Shown here: one piece after another, positions 27,753-36,360 of the stretch
How positions within the stretch are numbered: the first letter of the stretch is position 1
How the letters are laid out: the number at the start of each line of letters is the position of its first letter
Assembly: GCA_049516155.1 (NCBI GenBank)
Contig: JBEKTJ010000040.1
Span: 27,346 to 91,345 of the forward strand
Direction: 5' to 3'
Length of the DNA: 64,000 nucleotides
From: Bog-159 sp049516155
GTDB lineage: Bacteria; Acidobacteriota; Terriglobia; Bryobacterales; Bryobacteraceae
The notes under the pieces: generated by a model
The model's input: only the letters and a program-made list of their open reading frames with translations
Databases searched by the model: none
Told to the model about the DNA's origin: nothing
Position numbers and translations under genes: made by a program

Positions 27753-28084
27753 TCACGGCTGGTCCAACGCGGCTTGGCGGCAGAACTTCACCTTCTCGTA
27801 TGAGCCGCACGGGCAGAGATCATACGGACTAGCCGATGTTCCCGCAGATAGTCTTCGAGCCGCGACCTGGATTTCAGTCGCCATGCGGCGGGTCCGTTCC
27901 AAAGTCGGGAGGCATCACTCCAGATCCCCAGTATTATGTTGAGGCGGCTTTGCGCCGCTAATAGGAGCGCCGACATTCTGCGCCTCGCCTCATCGAGCAG
28001 GTTGCATGGGAGGGCCTGTCGTAGGCTGGCATCGATGGAGGCCACGATCTCCGCGCCTTGATTGGCCTCCAAATACTTGAGCAC
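27753..28084 (-). pseudogene. SEC-C motif protein remnant
   Basis: At 27753-27830 one minus-strand frame reads SPYDLCPCGSYEKVKFC and ends RQAALDQP, which is a SEC-C zinc-binding motif (CxCxnCH/C type). The region before it is open in a different frame (EARRRMSALLLAAQSRLNIIL, then LEDYLREHRLVRMISARA) and switches into the SEC-C frame only with a one-base shift near 27812. I cannot identify the domain preceding the motif. On its 5' side it abuts the aldehyde dehydrogenase remnant. Confidence 0.45.
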
Positions 28085-28350
28085 ATACGATCGCAGATGG
28101 ATGGTTTCACCGTAGATCTTACGCACCCAGCCGGCATAATCGCGAACCGCGTCGATGACCGGATTCTTGGAGGGTCCATGCCGCGCCAGCTCTTGCGCCC
28201 GAAACTGGCGCGGCGCGGCAGCCACGGCGCGGTCGATGTCGCACGGCCCGCCATCCGGGACGATAGTCGGCAATTCCCCGGTGCCCATTAATGAACAGTT
28301 TGCGCGGGTGCAATTCTTGTTTGACCTCTTCAGCTACGCCGGCTTGGCAG
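28085..28350 (-). pseudogene. Decayed N-terminal copy of the aldehyde dehydrogenase
   Basis: Minus-strand frames reproduce pieces of the gene at 25536-27014: EEVKQELHPRKLFINGH (against EEIKPRLHPGKLFINGR), TGELPTIVPDGGPCDIDRAVAAA (against TGELLTTVPDGQSCDIDRAVAAA), RKSWRGMDP and DYAGWVRKIYGETI. The pieces are in two or more frames, with the segments between them deleted. It is a duplicated, decayed fragment of roughly the first 130 codons with no capacity to make an enzyme. Confidence 0.75.
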
Positions 28351-28407
28351 CGCACTCCATTGTAAAACGGCCACCGGGCAACGACCGCTCCGGGCCGCCG
28401 GACGCAA

Positions 28408-28644
28408 CTAAGCAGGATTCGTGGCGTCTCTCCCAACCCGCTCAGCGCGGTCCCGGAGATCTTGCGCGAACATTAAGTAGTCCTTTTCGTTCCACACCAC
28501 GCCGATCAAGCGATCTCCGCCGCGCGCTTCTTCGGAAAGGGTGACAAGCGCATCCACGGGTAATGTAACGGTCGATCGCTGGCCCCCGGAAGAGAAAATG
28601 GCCATCGTTGGCGACGTGATTCGGTACTGCCGGCTTTCGCTCAT
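28408..28644 (-). CDS. Small hypothetical protein
   Basis: A 78-residue protein, MSESRQYRITSPTMAIFSSG and onward, with a perfect ribosome site (AGGAGGT six bases before the ATG), which makes it a credible gene despite its size. It contains STVTLPVDALVTLSEEARGGD and DRLIGVVWNEKDYLMFAQDL, suggesting a small beta-rich fold. I do not recognise a family. It is adjacent to the decayed aldehyde dehydrogenase copy. Confidence 0.6.
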   Translation of the reverse strand: MSESRQYRITSPTMAIFSSGGQRSTVTLPVDALVTLSEEARGGDRLIGVVWNEKDYLMFAQDLRDRAERVGRDATNPA

Positions 28645-28792
28645 AGAACGACCTCCTTGTGTCGCTGTGCAACGTTGTCTGTTCCCGGATGGCCTGCGCC
28701 GCACTGGCGCAACTCGGGCCGCCAAGAACACACTACGGGTTTCTTGTCACGAAAGAAGAAATGAAACTTTCAGCCTTGCTGGCTGGAAGGGA

Positions 28793-28990
28793 CTAATGCT
28801 TCAGGTGCTTTTTCTGCGAGGGGCCGGTTCGCAAAGCCGCGGAAAAACTCTTGTTGGCGGTCCTCAAACAACTGTGAATCTCATCGAAGTCCAGAAGTTT
28901 GGATCCATCGATCTGGTCCAAGGATGCCTGGACGGACTGAATCTTCAACATGCTATCGGTAATGACTTCACGTTCTAGGTTTGTCAACAT
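28793..28990 (-). CDS. Small hypothetical protein downstream of the REC protein
   Basis: Reading from MLTNLEREVITDSMLKIQSV gives 65 residues with a predicted helical hairpin (VQASLDQIDG, then FDEIHSCLRTANKSF) and a basic tail. The frame is open further upstream inside the REC gene, but this start overlaps the REC gene by 23 bases and gives the most protein-like sequence. No ribosome site is visible, so expression may depend on translational coupling. The function is unknown. Confidence 0.45.
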   Translation of the reverse strand: MLTNLEREVITDSMLKIQSVQASLDQIDGSKLLDFDEIHSCLRTANKSFSAALRTGPSQKKHLKH

Positions 28991-29807
28991 CAACGTTCGA
29001 GCAGCCGTGCTCGTCCACATGGCGCAGATAGGCATATTTCGCCAAGTGTTTTTTCTCATTGGTCATGTGGATTAAAAGATCGAACCGATGACACTCGTCG
29101 TCACCTTCTACGATCGCCAGGAACTGTTGCTCATGAAGGGTTATCAGTTCCCGAACCGCGATTCCAAACTCGTCCAGGAGACGGTTGTGCTCGTCACACC
29201 CGGATTTGCGGGATTCCGTTTCGGTTGTTCTCGGCGAATCGTTGGTACGCATCGCTCGGCTTCTCGCCTCCGCCGATCGGAGTGCAATCGGTGGGCCAGT
29301 GTGGGTTTCATTGTATTTCGAGCCCGGAGCGCGGGAGGTTTCCCTTTTGGAATCTGGTGGTTGGCGGGTGTTCCGTTTTTGTTCGTCGCACGCGGGCAGC
29401 AGTACGAAGTCCATCCAAAAAGCCTCTACGGCCTGAATCAGCTTGACCGACCCCTCCAGATTCGTAGGCTTTTGGACATAGCAGTTGGCATGCGCCTGGT
29501 AGCTCTTTCGAATATCGCTCGCCGAATTGGAAGTTGAAAGCATGATCACCGGGATGGCCCAAAGGTCGGGATCGGTCTTGATTGCAGACAAGGTTTCCAA
29601 ACCGCCGAGACGCGGCAGGTTCACGTCGAGGAGAACCAGATTCGGGCGCGGCGCATCCTGGTGGGCCCCACGGCAACGAAGGAATTCAAGCGCTTCCACA
29701 CCGTCCCAAACGAAGTGCAACTCGTGTCGCCGCTGTAGATTCTTCATTAACTCCTGGAGCAAACGCGCACCGGCCGGATCGTCGTCGACGATCAGGATCC
29801 GAAACAT
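28968..29807 (-). CDS. Response regulator (REC) fused to a C-terminal helical domain
   Basis: A 279-residue protein from MFRILIVDDDPAGARLL. Residues 1-140 form a receiver domain of the Rcp1-like single-domain type: acidic cluster D8-D10, phospho-acceptor D61 in LLDVNLPRLGG, T92 in MLSTSNS and K113 in VQKPTN. A hydrophilic linker of about 60 residues follows. The last 75 residues (LLDEFGIAVRELITLHEQQ, RFDLLIHMTNEKKHLAKYAYL) form a helical segment with a histidine-containing end that resembles small stand-alone acidobacterial proteins. No histidine kinase gene is adjacent. The output is unknown; there is no DNA-binding domain. Confidence 0.82.
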   Translation of the reverse strand: MFRILIVDDDPAGARLLQELMKNLQRRHELHFVWDGVEALEFLRCRGAHQDAPRPNLVLLDVNLPRLGGLETLSAIKTDPDLWAIPVIMLSTSNSASDIRKSYQAHANCYVQKPTNLEGSVKLIQAVEAFWMDFVLLPACDEQKRNTRQPPDSKRETSRAPGSKYNETHTGPPIALRSAEARSRAMRTNDSPRTTETESRKSGCDEHNRLLDEFGIAVRELITLHEQQFLAIVEGDDECHRFDLLIHMTNEKKHLAKYAYLRHVDEHGCSNVDVDKPRT

Positions 29808-29974
29808 TCCACCGCCTTGAGTACCGATCAATCTCGCATCCATAGGAATTCTCGAATGAAGCGCCCGGCCCTTCTTGAAATGCACCAAGCCCTTGTTATG
29901 CGGTGAAGCAAGCCAATCGCCAAACCGCAACACGCTTGGCGCGGCAGGTGGGAAGGCTTGACAGTCAGCGGAGT

Positions 29975-31147
29975 TTATTCCACCGTGACCCTGCCAAGGC
30001 CGATGGCCTTGGTGTCCTGCCCAATGCCGATCACGCCGTTAATTCCGGGCGATGCGTTCGGCGGGACCGCGATGGTCAAGGCGCCGCTCCCGTGAGCGTC
30101 CGTAGTCGCAGTGCCAAGTAACTGCCGAGGGTTGTTCCAATAGATATCGACCGTCTCGCCGGCGCCGAAGCCAACGCCGTAGGCCGTGACCGAAGCGCCC
30201 GGCGATGCGGTCCGGGGGCTCAGGCCCAGAGCGGCCGTAACGGACAAAGTGGCGGCCCCGAGTGCGCCGCTGGTCACGCCCTCGACGTAAACGTCGACGA
30301 GGCCGTAAGAGATCTGCGGCTCACGGAGGGTTAGTGTGAAATCGCCGCTGGCATCGGTCATTGTCGCATGTATCGGAGACGTACTTAATTGGCCGGCGTA
30401 GATGTCGACCGTTTCGTTAGCGGCAAAGCCGCTCCCCGTAAACGTGAGTTCGGTTCCCGGCGAGCCACTGGCCTGGCTGAGGCTTAGAGATGCCGCCGGA
30501 AAAACCTGCAAACTGAAGGACCCGAAGGTACTGGGGACGTCTCCGGCAGCGGGAGAGAAAGCAAATTCCTGGCACACGTCTCCCGGCGGGGTTCCCGACG
30601 CATTCCAATTGTAGCCGGTCAGGACCACGATGACGCCAGCCGAGGAATAGAAGGCAGTGCCCGATCCCGGTACGGAGGTACCTTGTAGCGTCAGTGTGCT
30701 GCTACTGTCTGGCCGAAAGCCAGAGGTGTCGACAACGCCGTATGCCGAGATACCGGGCGTAGAACCGTTGTTGTCGAAAAACAGATTCAAGCCGCTGAAG
30801 TTCAAATTACAGCAGGGACCCTGGCCGAAGATGTAGTATTTATAGCTCTGGCCCGCCTGCAATGGTATGGAAATGCTCGCTTGCGCGTCGGATGGGCCGT
30901 TGACCGGCGAGGTGGCGTCCGGATTCAGCGCCAGCCACAAGTCCCACCACTGATCCCCTCCCAGCGTATTCAGAGCGCCGTCCGCGTAGGCCTGTGTCAC
31001 GCTGGTTGCGCCGCTGGAATTAGTTGCGTACCACATGGCGCCTGTCAGCGTGGTCTGCGAATACGCCAACGGCGGAGCCATCCAGCATACCGCCGCTATC
31101 CCAAGAAGAACCAGGAAGGGTTTACGAACCGCAACCGCAGAAGCCAT
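29975..31147 (-). CDS. Secreted protein with IPT/TIG-like repeats
   Basis: 390 residues from MASAVAVRKPFLVLLGIAAVC, a long signal peptide ending near APPLAYSQ; upstream open frame is not protein-like. The N-terminal 200 residues are rich in Gly, Ser, Asn and Trp with no named domain. They are followed by two similar IPT/TIG-like units: LSLSQASGSPGTELTFTGSG with FAANETVDIYAG, and LGLSPRTASPGASVTAYGVG with FGAGETVDIYWN. These units occur in extracellular proteins. The function is unknown. Confidence 0.75.
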   Translation of the reverse strand: MASAVAVRKPFLVLLGIAAVCWMAPPLAYSQTTLTGAMWYATNSSGATSVTQAYADGALNTLGGDQWWDLWLALNPDATSPVNGPSDAQASISIPLQAGQSYKYYIFGQGPCCNLNFSGLNLFFDNNGSTPGISAYGVVDTSGFRPDSSSTLTLQGTSVPGSGTAFYSSAGVIVVLTGYNWNASGTPPGDVCQEFAFSPAAGDVPSTFGSFSLQVFPAASLSLSQASGSPGTELTFTGSGFAANETVDIYAGQLSTSPIHATMTDASGDFTLTLREPQISYGLVDVYVEGVTSGALGAATLSVTAALGLSPRTASPGASVTAYGVGFGAGETVDIYWNNPRQLLGTATTDAHGSGALTIAVPPNASPGINGVIGIGQDTKAIGLGRVTVE

Positions 31148-31169
31148 ACTAAATCCTTTCCGCGAGTCA

Positions 31170-31182
31170 ACTATACCATAGT
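31170..31182. promoter_or_regulatory. Short palindrome between divergent genes
   Basis: ACTATACCATAGT, five-base arms around a three-base centre, sits in the 57-base AT-rich gap between the secreted-protein start (31147, -) and the esterase start (31205, +). Position and symmetry suggest a possible operator or promoter element; there is no other support. Confidence 0.25.
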
Positions 31183-31204
31183 ATGATAAACTCAACTCGC
31201 AGTT

Positions 31205-32065
31205 ATGATCTTCAAGACTATTCTCGGTCTGTTTGTGGTTTGTGGATACGCGTTCGCCATCGACCGCGGCGACGAGATCCGGCTTTGGCCGAATGGCGCG
31301 CCGGGGGCGGAAGCGGAAACGGAGGCCGAGGCGTTCGAATCGGCCGCCAACTCCAAGCTGCCTAAACGATTCACCGTGGTGCACTACCCGTCGATCTACG
31401 TCTTCCTGGCGCCGCCCGAGAAATCGAACGGGATGGCCGTGGTGGTCGCGCCGGGCGGCGGACATTCGCAGCTTGTAATCGACAAAGAGGGCTGGGAAAT
31501 CGCCGATTGGCTCAACAAGAACGGCATCGCCGCCTTCGTGCTGAAGTACCGCTTGGCGCGCGCGCCGGGATCGCACTACACCGTCGAGCGCGATGCATTG
31601 GCGGACGCGTCGCGGGCGTTGCGCCTGGTGCGAGCCCGGGCGGCCGAGTGGGGCGTGGACCCGTCGCGCATCGGTTTCATGGGCTTTTCGGCGGGCGGGG
31701 AGCTGGCCGCTCTGGTGGAGACCCGCTTCGATGCGGGCAACCCGAGCGCCGCCGACCCGGTGGAGCGCGCCGGCTCACGCCCCGATTTTGTGGCTGCCAT
31801 CTATCCCGGATTCAAGCCCGGATCGATCACCGTGCCGAAGGATGCACCTCCGGCATTCCTGATGTGTACGGATGAGGACCGGTCGCACGTAGCGACCACC
31901 GTCAACTTCTATCTGGATCTGGAAAAGCAGGGAGTGCCCACCGAGATGCATATCTATGCCAGCGGACCGCACGGCGTGGGCATGCGGCCTTCACAGTTGC
32001 CTGTTGCCACCTGGCCGGACCGGCTGCGCGACTGGATGGCGGACCGGAAATTATTGAGCCGCTGA
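31205..32065 (+). CDS. Secreted alpha/beta hydrolase (BD-FAE/Axe-like esterase)
   Basis: A 286-residue protein with signal peptide MIFKTILGLFVVCGYAFA. The alpha/beta-hydrolase core has the oxyanion-type loop VVVAPGGGHSQL, nucleophile motif GFMGFSAGGELAA (GxSxG), a PPAFLMCTDED strand with the acidic residue, and catalytic His in ASGPHGVGM. It ends with WPDRLRDWM, normal for the family. Such enzymes hydrolyse acetyl or feruloyl esters of plant polysaccharides. It is convergent with the acyltransferase gene 15 bases away. Confidence 0.85.
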   Translation: MIFKTILGLFVVCGYAFAIDRGDEIRLWPNGAPGAEAETEAEAFESAANSKLPKRFTVVHYPSIYVFLAPPEKSNGMAVVVAPGGGHSQLVIDKEGWEIADWLNKNGIAAFVLKYRLARAPGSHYTVERDALADASRALRLVRARAAEWGVDPSRIGFMGFSAGGELAALVETRFDAGNPSAADPVERAGSRPDFVAAIYPGFKPGSITVPKDAPPAFLMCTDEDRSHVATTVNFYLDLEKQGVPTEMHIYASGPHGVGMRPSQLPVATWPDRLRDWMADRKLLSR

Positions 32066-32080
32066 TAGAAGGGTGCCTGC

Positions 32081-32968
32081 TTACTCACCCGGTGGACGCG
32101 TCTTCCACCGGCGATGAATCCAGAGCCATTGATCCGGGTATTCCCGAATCGCAGATTCCAGATGACGATGCAATGTGCGCGTGTCGGCCTCCGCATCGCC
32201 GGTGATTTCGATGGGAGGATAGAAGCGCAGCACGTACTTGCGCTCACTCTCGATCCACAGGGCAAAGCCCGGAATCACGGCCGCGCCGCTGTGTGCCGCC
32301 AGTTTGGCGAAACCCGTTCCGGCGCAGGCCGGCACGCCGAAGAAATCCACGAATGTGCCTTCTTCGAGCGACGCATTCTGGTCGACTAGAATGCCCACCG
32401 CATGGTTCTCTTGCAGGGCCTTCAGGATGCCGCGCGCGTATTCTCTCTTGCCGATCAATCGGTTCCCGGACAGCGTACGCAGCCGCTCCACCAGCGCGTC
32501 GATTTTGGGATTGTCGAGGGGGCGCACGACCACGAACATGGGCGCGGCCAGACAGGCATGCGCGAACGCGCTCAGCTCCCAGTTCCCCAGGTGCGCGGTC
32601 GCAAACAGCACGCCGCGGCCGCGTTGACGGGCCGCTTCGAAATGCTCGAACCCTTCGTAACGGATCCAGTCGCCGATGTTGCCGCGATCAATACGCGGGA
32701 ATCGCGCAAAGGTCACCAATAGGCGGGCAATCGAGCGGAACACGCCGTCCGCGATGCGTTGGCGCGCGCGCCTGTCGAGTTCCGGCAGGGCCATCGCCAA
32801 GTTGCCGAGGGCTACCCGGCGCAGGCGCGGCAGAGCCATGTCCAGCAGCCCCGCGTATCGGCGTGCCATCCAGTTCGCCACCGGGAGCGGCGTCCACGCC
32901 AGCGAATCGACTACCGCCAGCGCCATCCAGTATTCGAGCGTGTCGCGAACAGCCGACCGGCGTCGCAT
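32081..32968 (-). CDS. Lipid A biosynthesis acyltransferase (LpxL/HtrB family)
   Basis: About 295 residues from MRRRSAVRDTLEYWMAL; an in-frame ATG 24 codons upstream is possible. The acyltransferase box HLGNWE (HX4E-type) is intact in LFATAHLGNWELSAF, with VVRPLDNPKID, GILVDQNASLEEGTFVDFFG and YPDQWLWIHRRWK at the expected places. It should transfer a secondary acyl chain to lipid A or a similar lipid at the inner membrane. It stands alone, about 110 bases from the start of the divergent gld-like operon. Confidence 0.9.
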   Translation of the reverse strand: MRRRSAVRDTLEYWMALAVVDSLAWTPLPVANWMARRYAGLLDMALPRLRRVALGNLAMALPELDRRARQRIADGVFRSIARLLVTFARFPRIDRGNIGDWIRYEGFEHFEAARQRGRGVLFATAHLGNWELSAFAHACLAAPMFVVVRPLDNPKIDALVERLRTLSGNRLIGKREYARGILKALQENHAVGILVDQNASLEEGTFVDFFGVPACAGTGFAKLAAHSGAAVIPGFALWIESERKYVLRFYPPIEITGDAEADTRTLHRHLESAIREYPDQWLWIHRRWKTRPPGE

Positions 32969-33148
32969 GAACGGCCATTGTAGCTGGACGATCAAAGCGC
33001 AAGTGGGTGGATCTAAAAGGGGTCGCCGCGTTTTCCGCATTTGACAACGGTTCCCCAGCCTATTTAGAATGATGGTTCACACGCTCATCCATCTGGTTGT
33101 TGCGCGTCCTTCAATGGCAATAGAGTTTGTCTTGTCTGGAATCAAACT

Positions 33149-34156
33149 ATGATCAAAGTACAGGGTCTGACGAAGCGATACGCCCGCACTGTCGCTGTCG
33201 ACAATATTTCCTTCGAGGTGGAGAAGGGCCAAATCGTCGGTTTTCTAGGGCCTAATGGCGCTGGAAAGACCACTACTATGCGCGTGCTCACCTGCTTTCT
33301 CCCCCCCACTGCGGGCACGGCCACCGTGGCCGGGTTCGATGTAATGGAGAATCCCCACGAAGTCAAAAAGCGCATCGGCTATCTGCCCGAAACCCCTCCC
33401 CTTTACCCCGAAATGGAGGTTTCCGAATATCTGACCTTCGTGGGCAGGCTCAAGGGCATTTCGAGCGCGGATATCGATCGCCGCGTGGGAGAGGTGACCG
33501 AGCGCTGCGCCATTGGCGACGTGCGTAACAAACTGATCGGCAAGCTTTCCAAGGGCTACCGCCAGCGCGTGGGCTTGGCCCAAGCCATCATCCACAACCC
33601 CGACGTTCTGATCCTCGACGAACCCACTTCGGGCCTCGATCCCAAGCAAATTATCGAAACCCGCGAGCTGATCAAGCATCTGTCGGGCGACCACACCATC
33701 ATTCTGAGCACCCACATCCTGCCCGAGGTGGAACACTCGTGTCAGCGCGTGGTCATCATCAATCGGGGCAAACTGGTAGCGGTGGATTCGGTCGAGAACC
33801 TGACCAACCGCCTGCGCGGCTCGGAAGCCGTGGCGTTGGAGGTCGCGTCGTCCAACGGACCGCTGGATCCGGCGTCGGTCCAGCAACGGCTGGAACAGGT
33901 CGCGGGCGTCAGCCGGGTGCTGCCGCGCGAAGCTCGGGACGGCCGCCTGGCATTCGAGGTGGAAAGCCTGCAGGGCCGCCACATCCGCGCCGACCTCGCC
34001 CGCGCCGTGGTCCAGGCCGGGTGGAACCTCAACGAATTGCGCGCCGTCGGACTCAGTCTGGAAGAGATCTTCCTGCAACTGACCGGCACCGAAAAGAAGG
34101 ACGCGCCAGAACCCGGCGCCCAGAACCCAGAACCCAAAGCGACTGTAGAAGGATAA
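33149..34156 (+). CDS. ABC transporter ATPase (GldA-like)
   Basis: A 335-residue ATPase: Walker A GPNGAGKTT, Q-loop IGYLPETPPLYPEM, signature LSKGYRQRVGLAQA, Walker B VLILDEPTSGLD and H-loop LSTHILPEVE. The C-terminal 100 residues (LRGSEAVALEVASS, LNELRAVGLSLEEIFLQLTG) match the DUF4162-type end of GldA/CcmA-like subunits. It leads a four-gene operon: the permease begins three bases after its stop. Confidence 0.92.
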   Translation: MIKVQGLTKRYARTVAVDNISFEVEKGQIVGFLGPNGAGKTTTMRVLTCFLPPTAGTATVAGFDVMENPHEVKKRIGYLPETPPLYPEMEVSEYLTFVGRLKGISSADIDRRVGEVTERCAIGDVRNKLIGKLSKGYRQRVGLAQAIIHNPDVLILDEPTSGLDPKQIIETRELIKHLSGDHTIILSTHILPEVEHSCQRVVIINRGKLVAVDSVENLTNRLRGSEAVALEVASSNGPLDPASVQQRLEQVAGVSRVLPREARDGRLAFEVESLQGRHIRADLARAVVQAGWNLNELRAVGLSLEEIFLQLTGTEKKDAPEPGAQNPEPKATVEG

Positions 34157-34158
34157 CC

Positions 34159-34926
34159 ATGATGAACGTTTGGATTATCTGCCGTAAAGAACTCAAGAGT
34201 TATTTCGCCTCGCCGATCGCCTATCTCCTGATGGCGTTCTTCGCACTGATTTTCGGCTTTGGCTTCTTTACCGCCACCCGCGACTTTGTGCGCTTCGGCT
34301 TCATGGCCGAAATGCAGGGCCGCAACATGCCGATGAACGTGAACGAGCAAGTCATCCGGCCCCTGTTGGGATTCGCCAGCACTGTGGCGCTCTTCCTCAT
34401 CCCCATGGTCACCATGCGGCTGTTCGCTGAAGAGAAGAAGACCGGCACTATCGAGCTGTTGATGACTTCGCCGGTCTACGATTGGGAAATCATCCTAGGC
34501 AAGTGGCTGGGCGCGCTGCTGCTTTACTTATGCGTGCTGGGTATGTCGGCCATCAACATCGCCATGCTCTTCGCCTTCGGCAAACCCGATTGGAAGCCGA
34601 TCCTGATCGCCTATCTCGGGCTGATCCTGCAAGGCGGGACCTTGCTGGCCATCGGCGCGTTTATTTCCACCACCACCAAGAACCAGATCATCGCCGGCGG
34701 CGTCACTTTCTTTGTGTGCCTGCTGCTCTGGCTGCTGAGCTGGTTTACCGCCTATGACACTACCGGCTACGGGCAGGTGGTAAATTACCTGTCCATCGTG
34801 ACTCACTTCGAAGGATTCCAGAAAGGGGTACTCGACTCAAAGGACGTGATCTTCTACCTCTCCATGATATTTTTCTGCCTGTTCATCACGTCCCGTTCCA
34901 TGGAGTCGCTGCGCTGGAGAGCATAA
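34159..34926 (+). CDS. ABC-2 family permease (GldF-like)
   Basis: A 255-residue permease from MMNVWIICRKELKSYFASPI, with AGAAGGA ribosome site. It has six hydrophobic segments and the typical MRLFAEEKKTGTIELLMTSPV motif of ABC-2 permeases, then GAFISTTTKNQIIAGGVTFF. In gliding bacteroidetes GldF pairs with GldA and GldG, but the same trio occurs in many non-gliding bacteria. Here no other gliding genes are seen, so gliding should not be inferred. Confidence 0.9.
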   Translation: MMNVWIICRKELKSYFASPIAYLLMAFFALIFGFGFFTATRDFVRFGFMAEMQGRNMPMNVNEQVIRPLLGFASTVALFLIPMVTMRLFAEEKKTGTIELLMTSPVYDWEIILGKWLGALLLYLCVLGMSAINIAMLFAFGKPDWKPILIAYLGLILQGGTLLAIGAFISTTTKNQIIAGGVTFFVCLLLWLLSWFTAYDTTGYGQVVNYLSIVTHFEGFQKGVLDSKDVIFYLSMIFFCLFITSRSMESLRWRA

Positions 34927-36357
34927 ATGAGAGCAGATTGGATTAAAGCAAGACAGACAAAGTACTCGGCCTATGTCACCGTCTACATCCTGGTGATCCT
35001 GGCCGTGTTGGGCGTGGCTAACTTTCTGGCGAACCGCTATGACAAATCCTACGACGCCACCGCCAACAAGCAGTTCAGCCTTTCCGATCAGACCGTCAAG
35101 GCGGTGAAAGGGTTAAAGAAGGATGTCAGTATTTCGTACTTCGGCGAGACGACCAATTTCCAGCAGGCACGCGACCTGCTGGGCCGCTATGCCAGCCTGT
35201 CTCCCAAGCTGAAGGTCGATTACATCGATCCGGTGAAGAAGCCGCAGTTGGCGCGCGCCGCGGGTGTCCACCAGTTAGGAACCGTCGTGGTGGATACCGG
35301 AGAGCGCAAGGAAGACGCCAAGAGCCTCACGGAAGAAGAGATCACCGGCGCCCTGATCCGCTCGGTGAAGGGCGGCGAGCGTACCGCCTGCTTCCTTGCC
35401 GGCAGCGGTGAGCACGGTCTCGACGATAGCGCCGGGAGCGGCATCTCGACTCTGAAGGAGGCGCTGGAGCACAATAACTATAAGACCCGCTCCGTCAATC
35501 TGGCGACGGCGGCGCCGGCGGAGCCAGGCGCGGCTGCTGGCGCTCCTGTAATCGGCCAGGTGCAGGCAACCAAAGTCGAAATCCCCAAGGATTGCACCGC
35601 GCTGGTGTCGGCGGGTCCCAAGCTGCCTTACCCTCCGGCGGAGGTCGCGGCGATAAAAGCCTACGTCGAAGCCGGCGGCAGCGCGCTGTTCCTGGCGGAC
35701 ACTCCGTTGCGCATCGGCCCGCAGGAAGGCAATCCGAATCCCGAACTGGTAAAGTTGCTGGCGGAGTGGGGCGTCACGTTGAACGCCGATCTGGCTCTCG
35801 ACACCAGCGGCGTCGGCCGGCTTTTCGGTCTGGGACCGGAAGTGGCTATGGTGACCAGTTACGAATCGCAGCCTATTGTTCGCGACTTCAAGGAATCTCC
35901 CACGGTGATCCCGCTATCGCGCACATTGACCATTAATGGAAACACCAAAGTCACTGTGGACAAACTGCTCTCCACCACTGAGAATAGCTTTGCTACATCC
36001 AACGTACAGGGACCCATCGATCCGAAGAAGGGCGTTAAAGGACCGTTGGTTCTAGCCGCGGCCGGGACTTATAACACCGGCAAGCCGGGTAACTCCGGCC
36101 GGTTCGTGGTCTTCGGTTCGTCGCTGTGGGCGGCGAACGATGCCATCGGCTCGGGCCAGAACCGGGACTTGGCGATCAACACTTTCAACTGGCTGACTTC
36201 CGACGAAGACCTCATCTCCATCCGTCCGAAGGAGCCCGAGGACCGCCGTCTGAACATCACCGGCAACCGTATGAGCTTGATTTTCTGGTGGAGCGTGGTG
36301 CTGCTTCCGCTCGCTGTAGTCGGCGGCGGGCTCATGGTTTGGTGGCGCAGGAGATAG
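34927..36357 (+). CDS. GldG-like ABC transporter accessory protein
   Basis: A 476-residue protein with one N-terminal helix (VTVYILVILAVLGVANFLAN), a large extracytoplasmic domain of the ABC_transp_aux/GldG type (QFSLSDQTVKAVKGLKKDVSISYF, YASLSPKLKVDYIDP, GEHGLDD, LFLADTPLRIGP) and a C-terminal helix (IFWWSVVLLPLAVVGGGLM) followed by WWRRR. It begins directly after the permease stop and is followed by the DUF4340 gene after three bases. Confidence 0.9.
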   Translation: MRADWIKARQTKYSAYVTVYILVILAVLGVANFLANRYDKSYDATANKQFSLSDQTVKAVKGLKKDVSISYFGETTNFQQARDLLGRYASLSPKLKVDYIDPVKKPQLARAAGVHQLGTVVVDTGERKEDAKSLTEEEITGALIRSVKGGERTACFLAGSGEHGLDDSAGSGISTLKEALEHNNYKTRSVNLATAAPAEPGAAAGAPVIGQVQATKVEIPKDCTALVSAGPKLPYPPAEVAAIKAYVEAGGSALFLADTPLRIGPQEGNPNPELVKLLAEWGVTLNADLALDTSGVGRLFGLGPEVAMVTSYESQPIVRDFKESPTVIPLSRTLTINGNTKVTVDKLLSTTENSFATSNVQGPIDPKKGVKGPLVLAAAGTYNTGKPGNSGRFVVFGSSLWAANDAIGSGQNRDLAINTFNWLTSDEDLISIRPKEPEDRRLNITGNRMSLIFWWSVVLLPLAVVGGGLMVWWRRR

Positions 36358-36360
36358 GCG

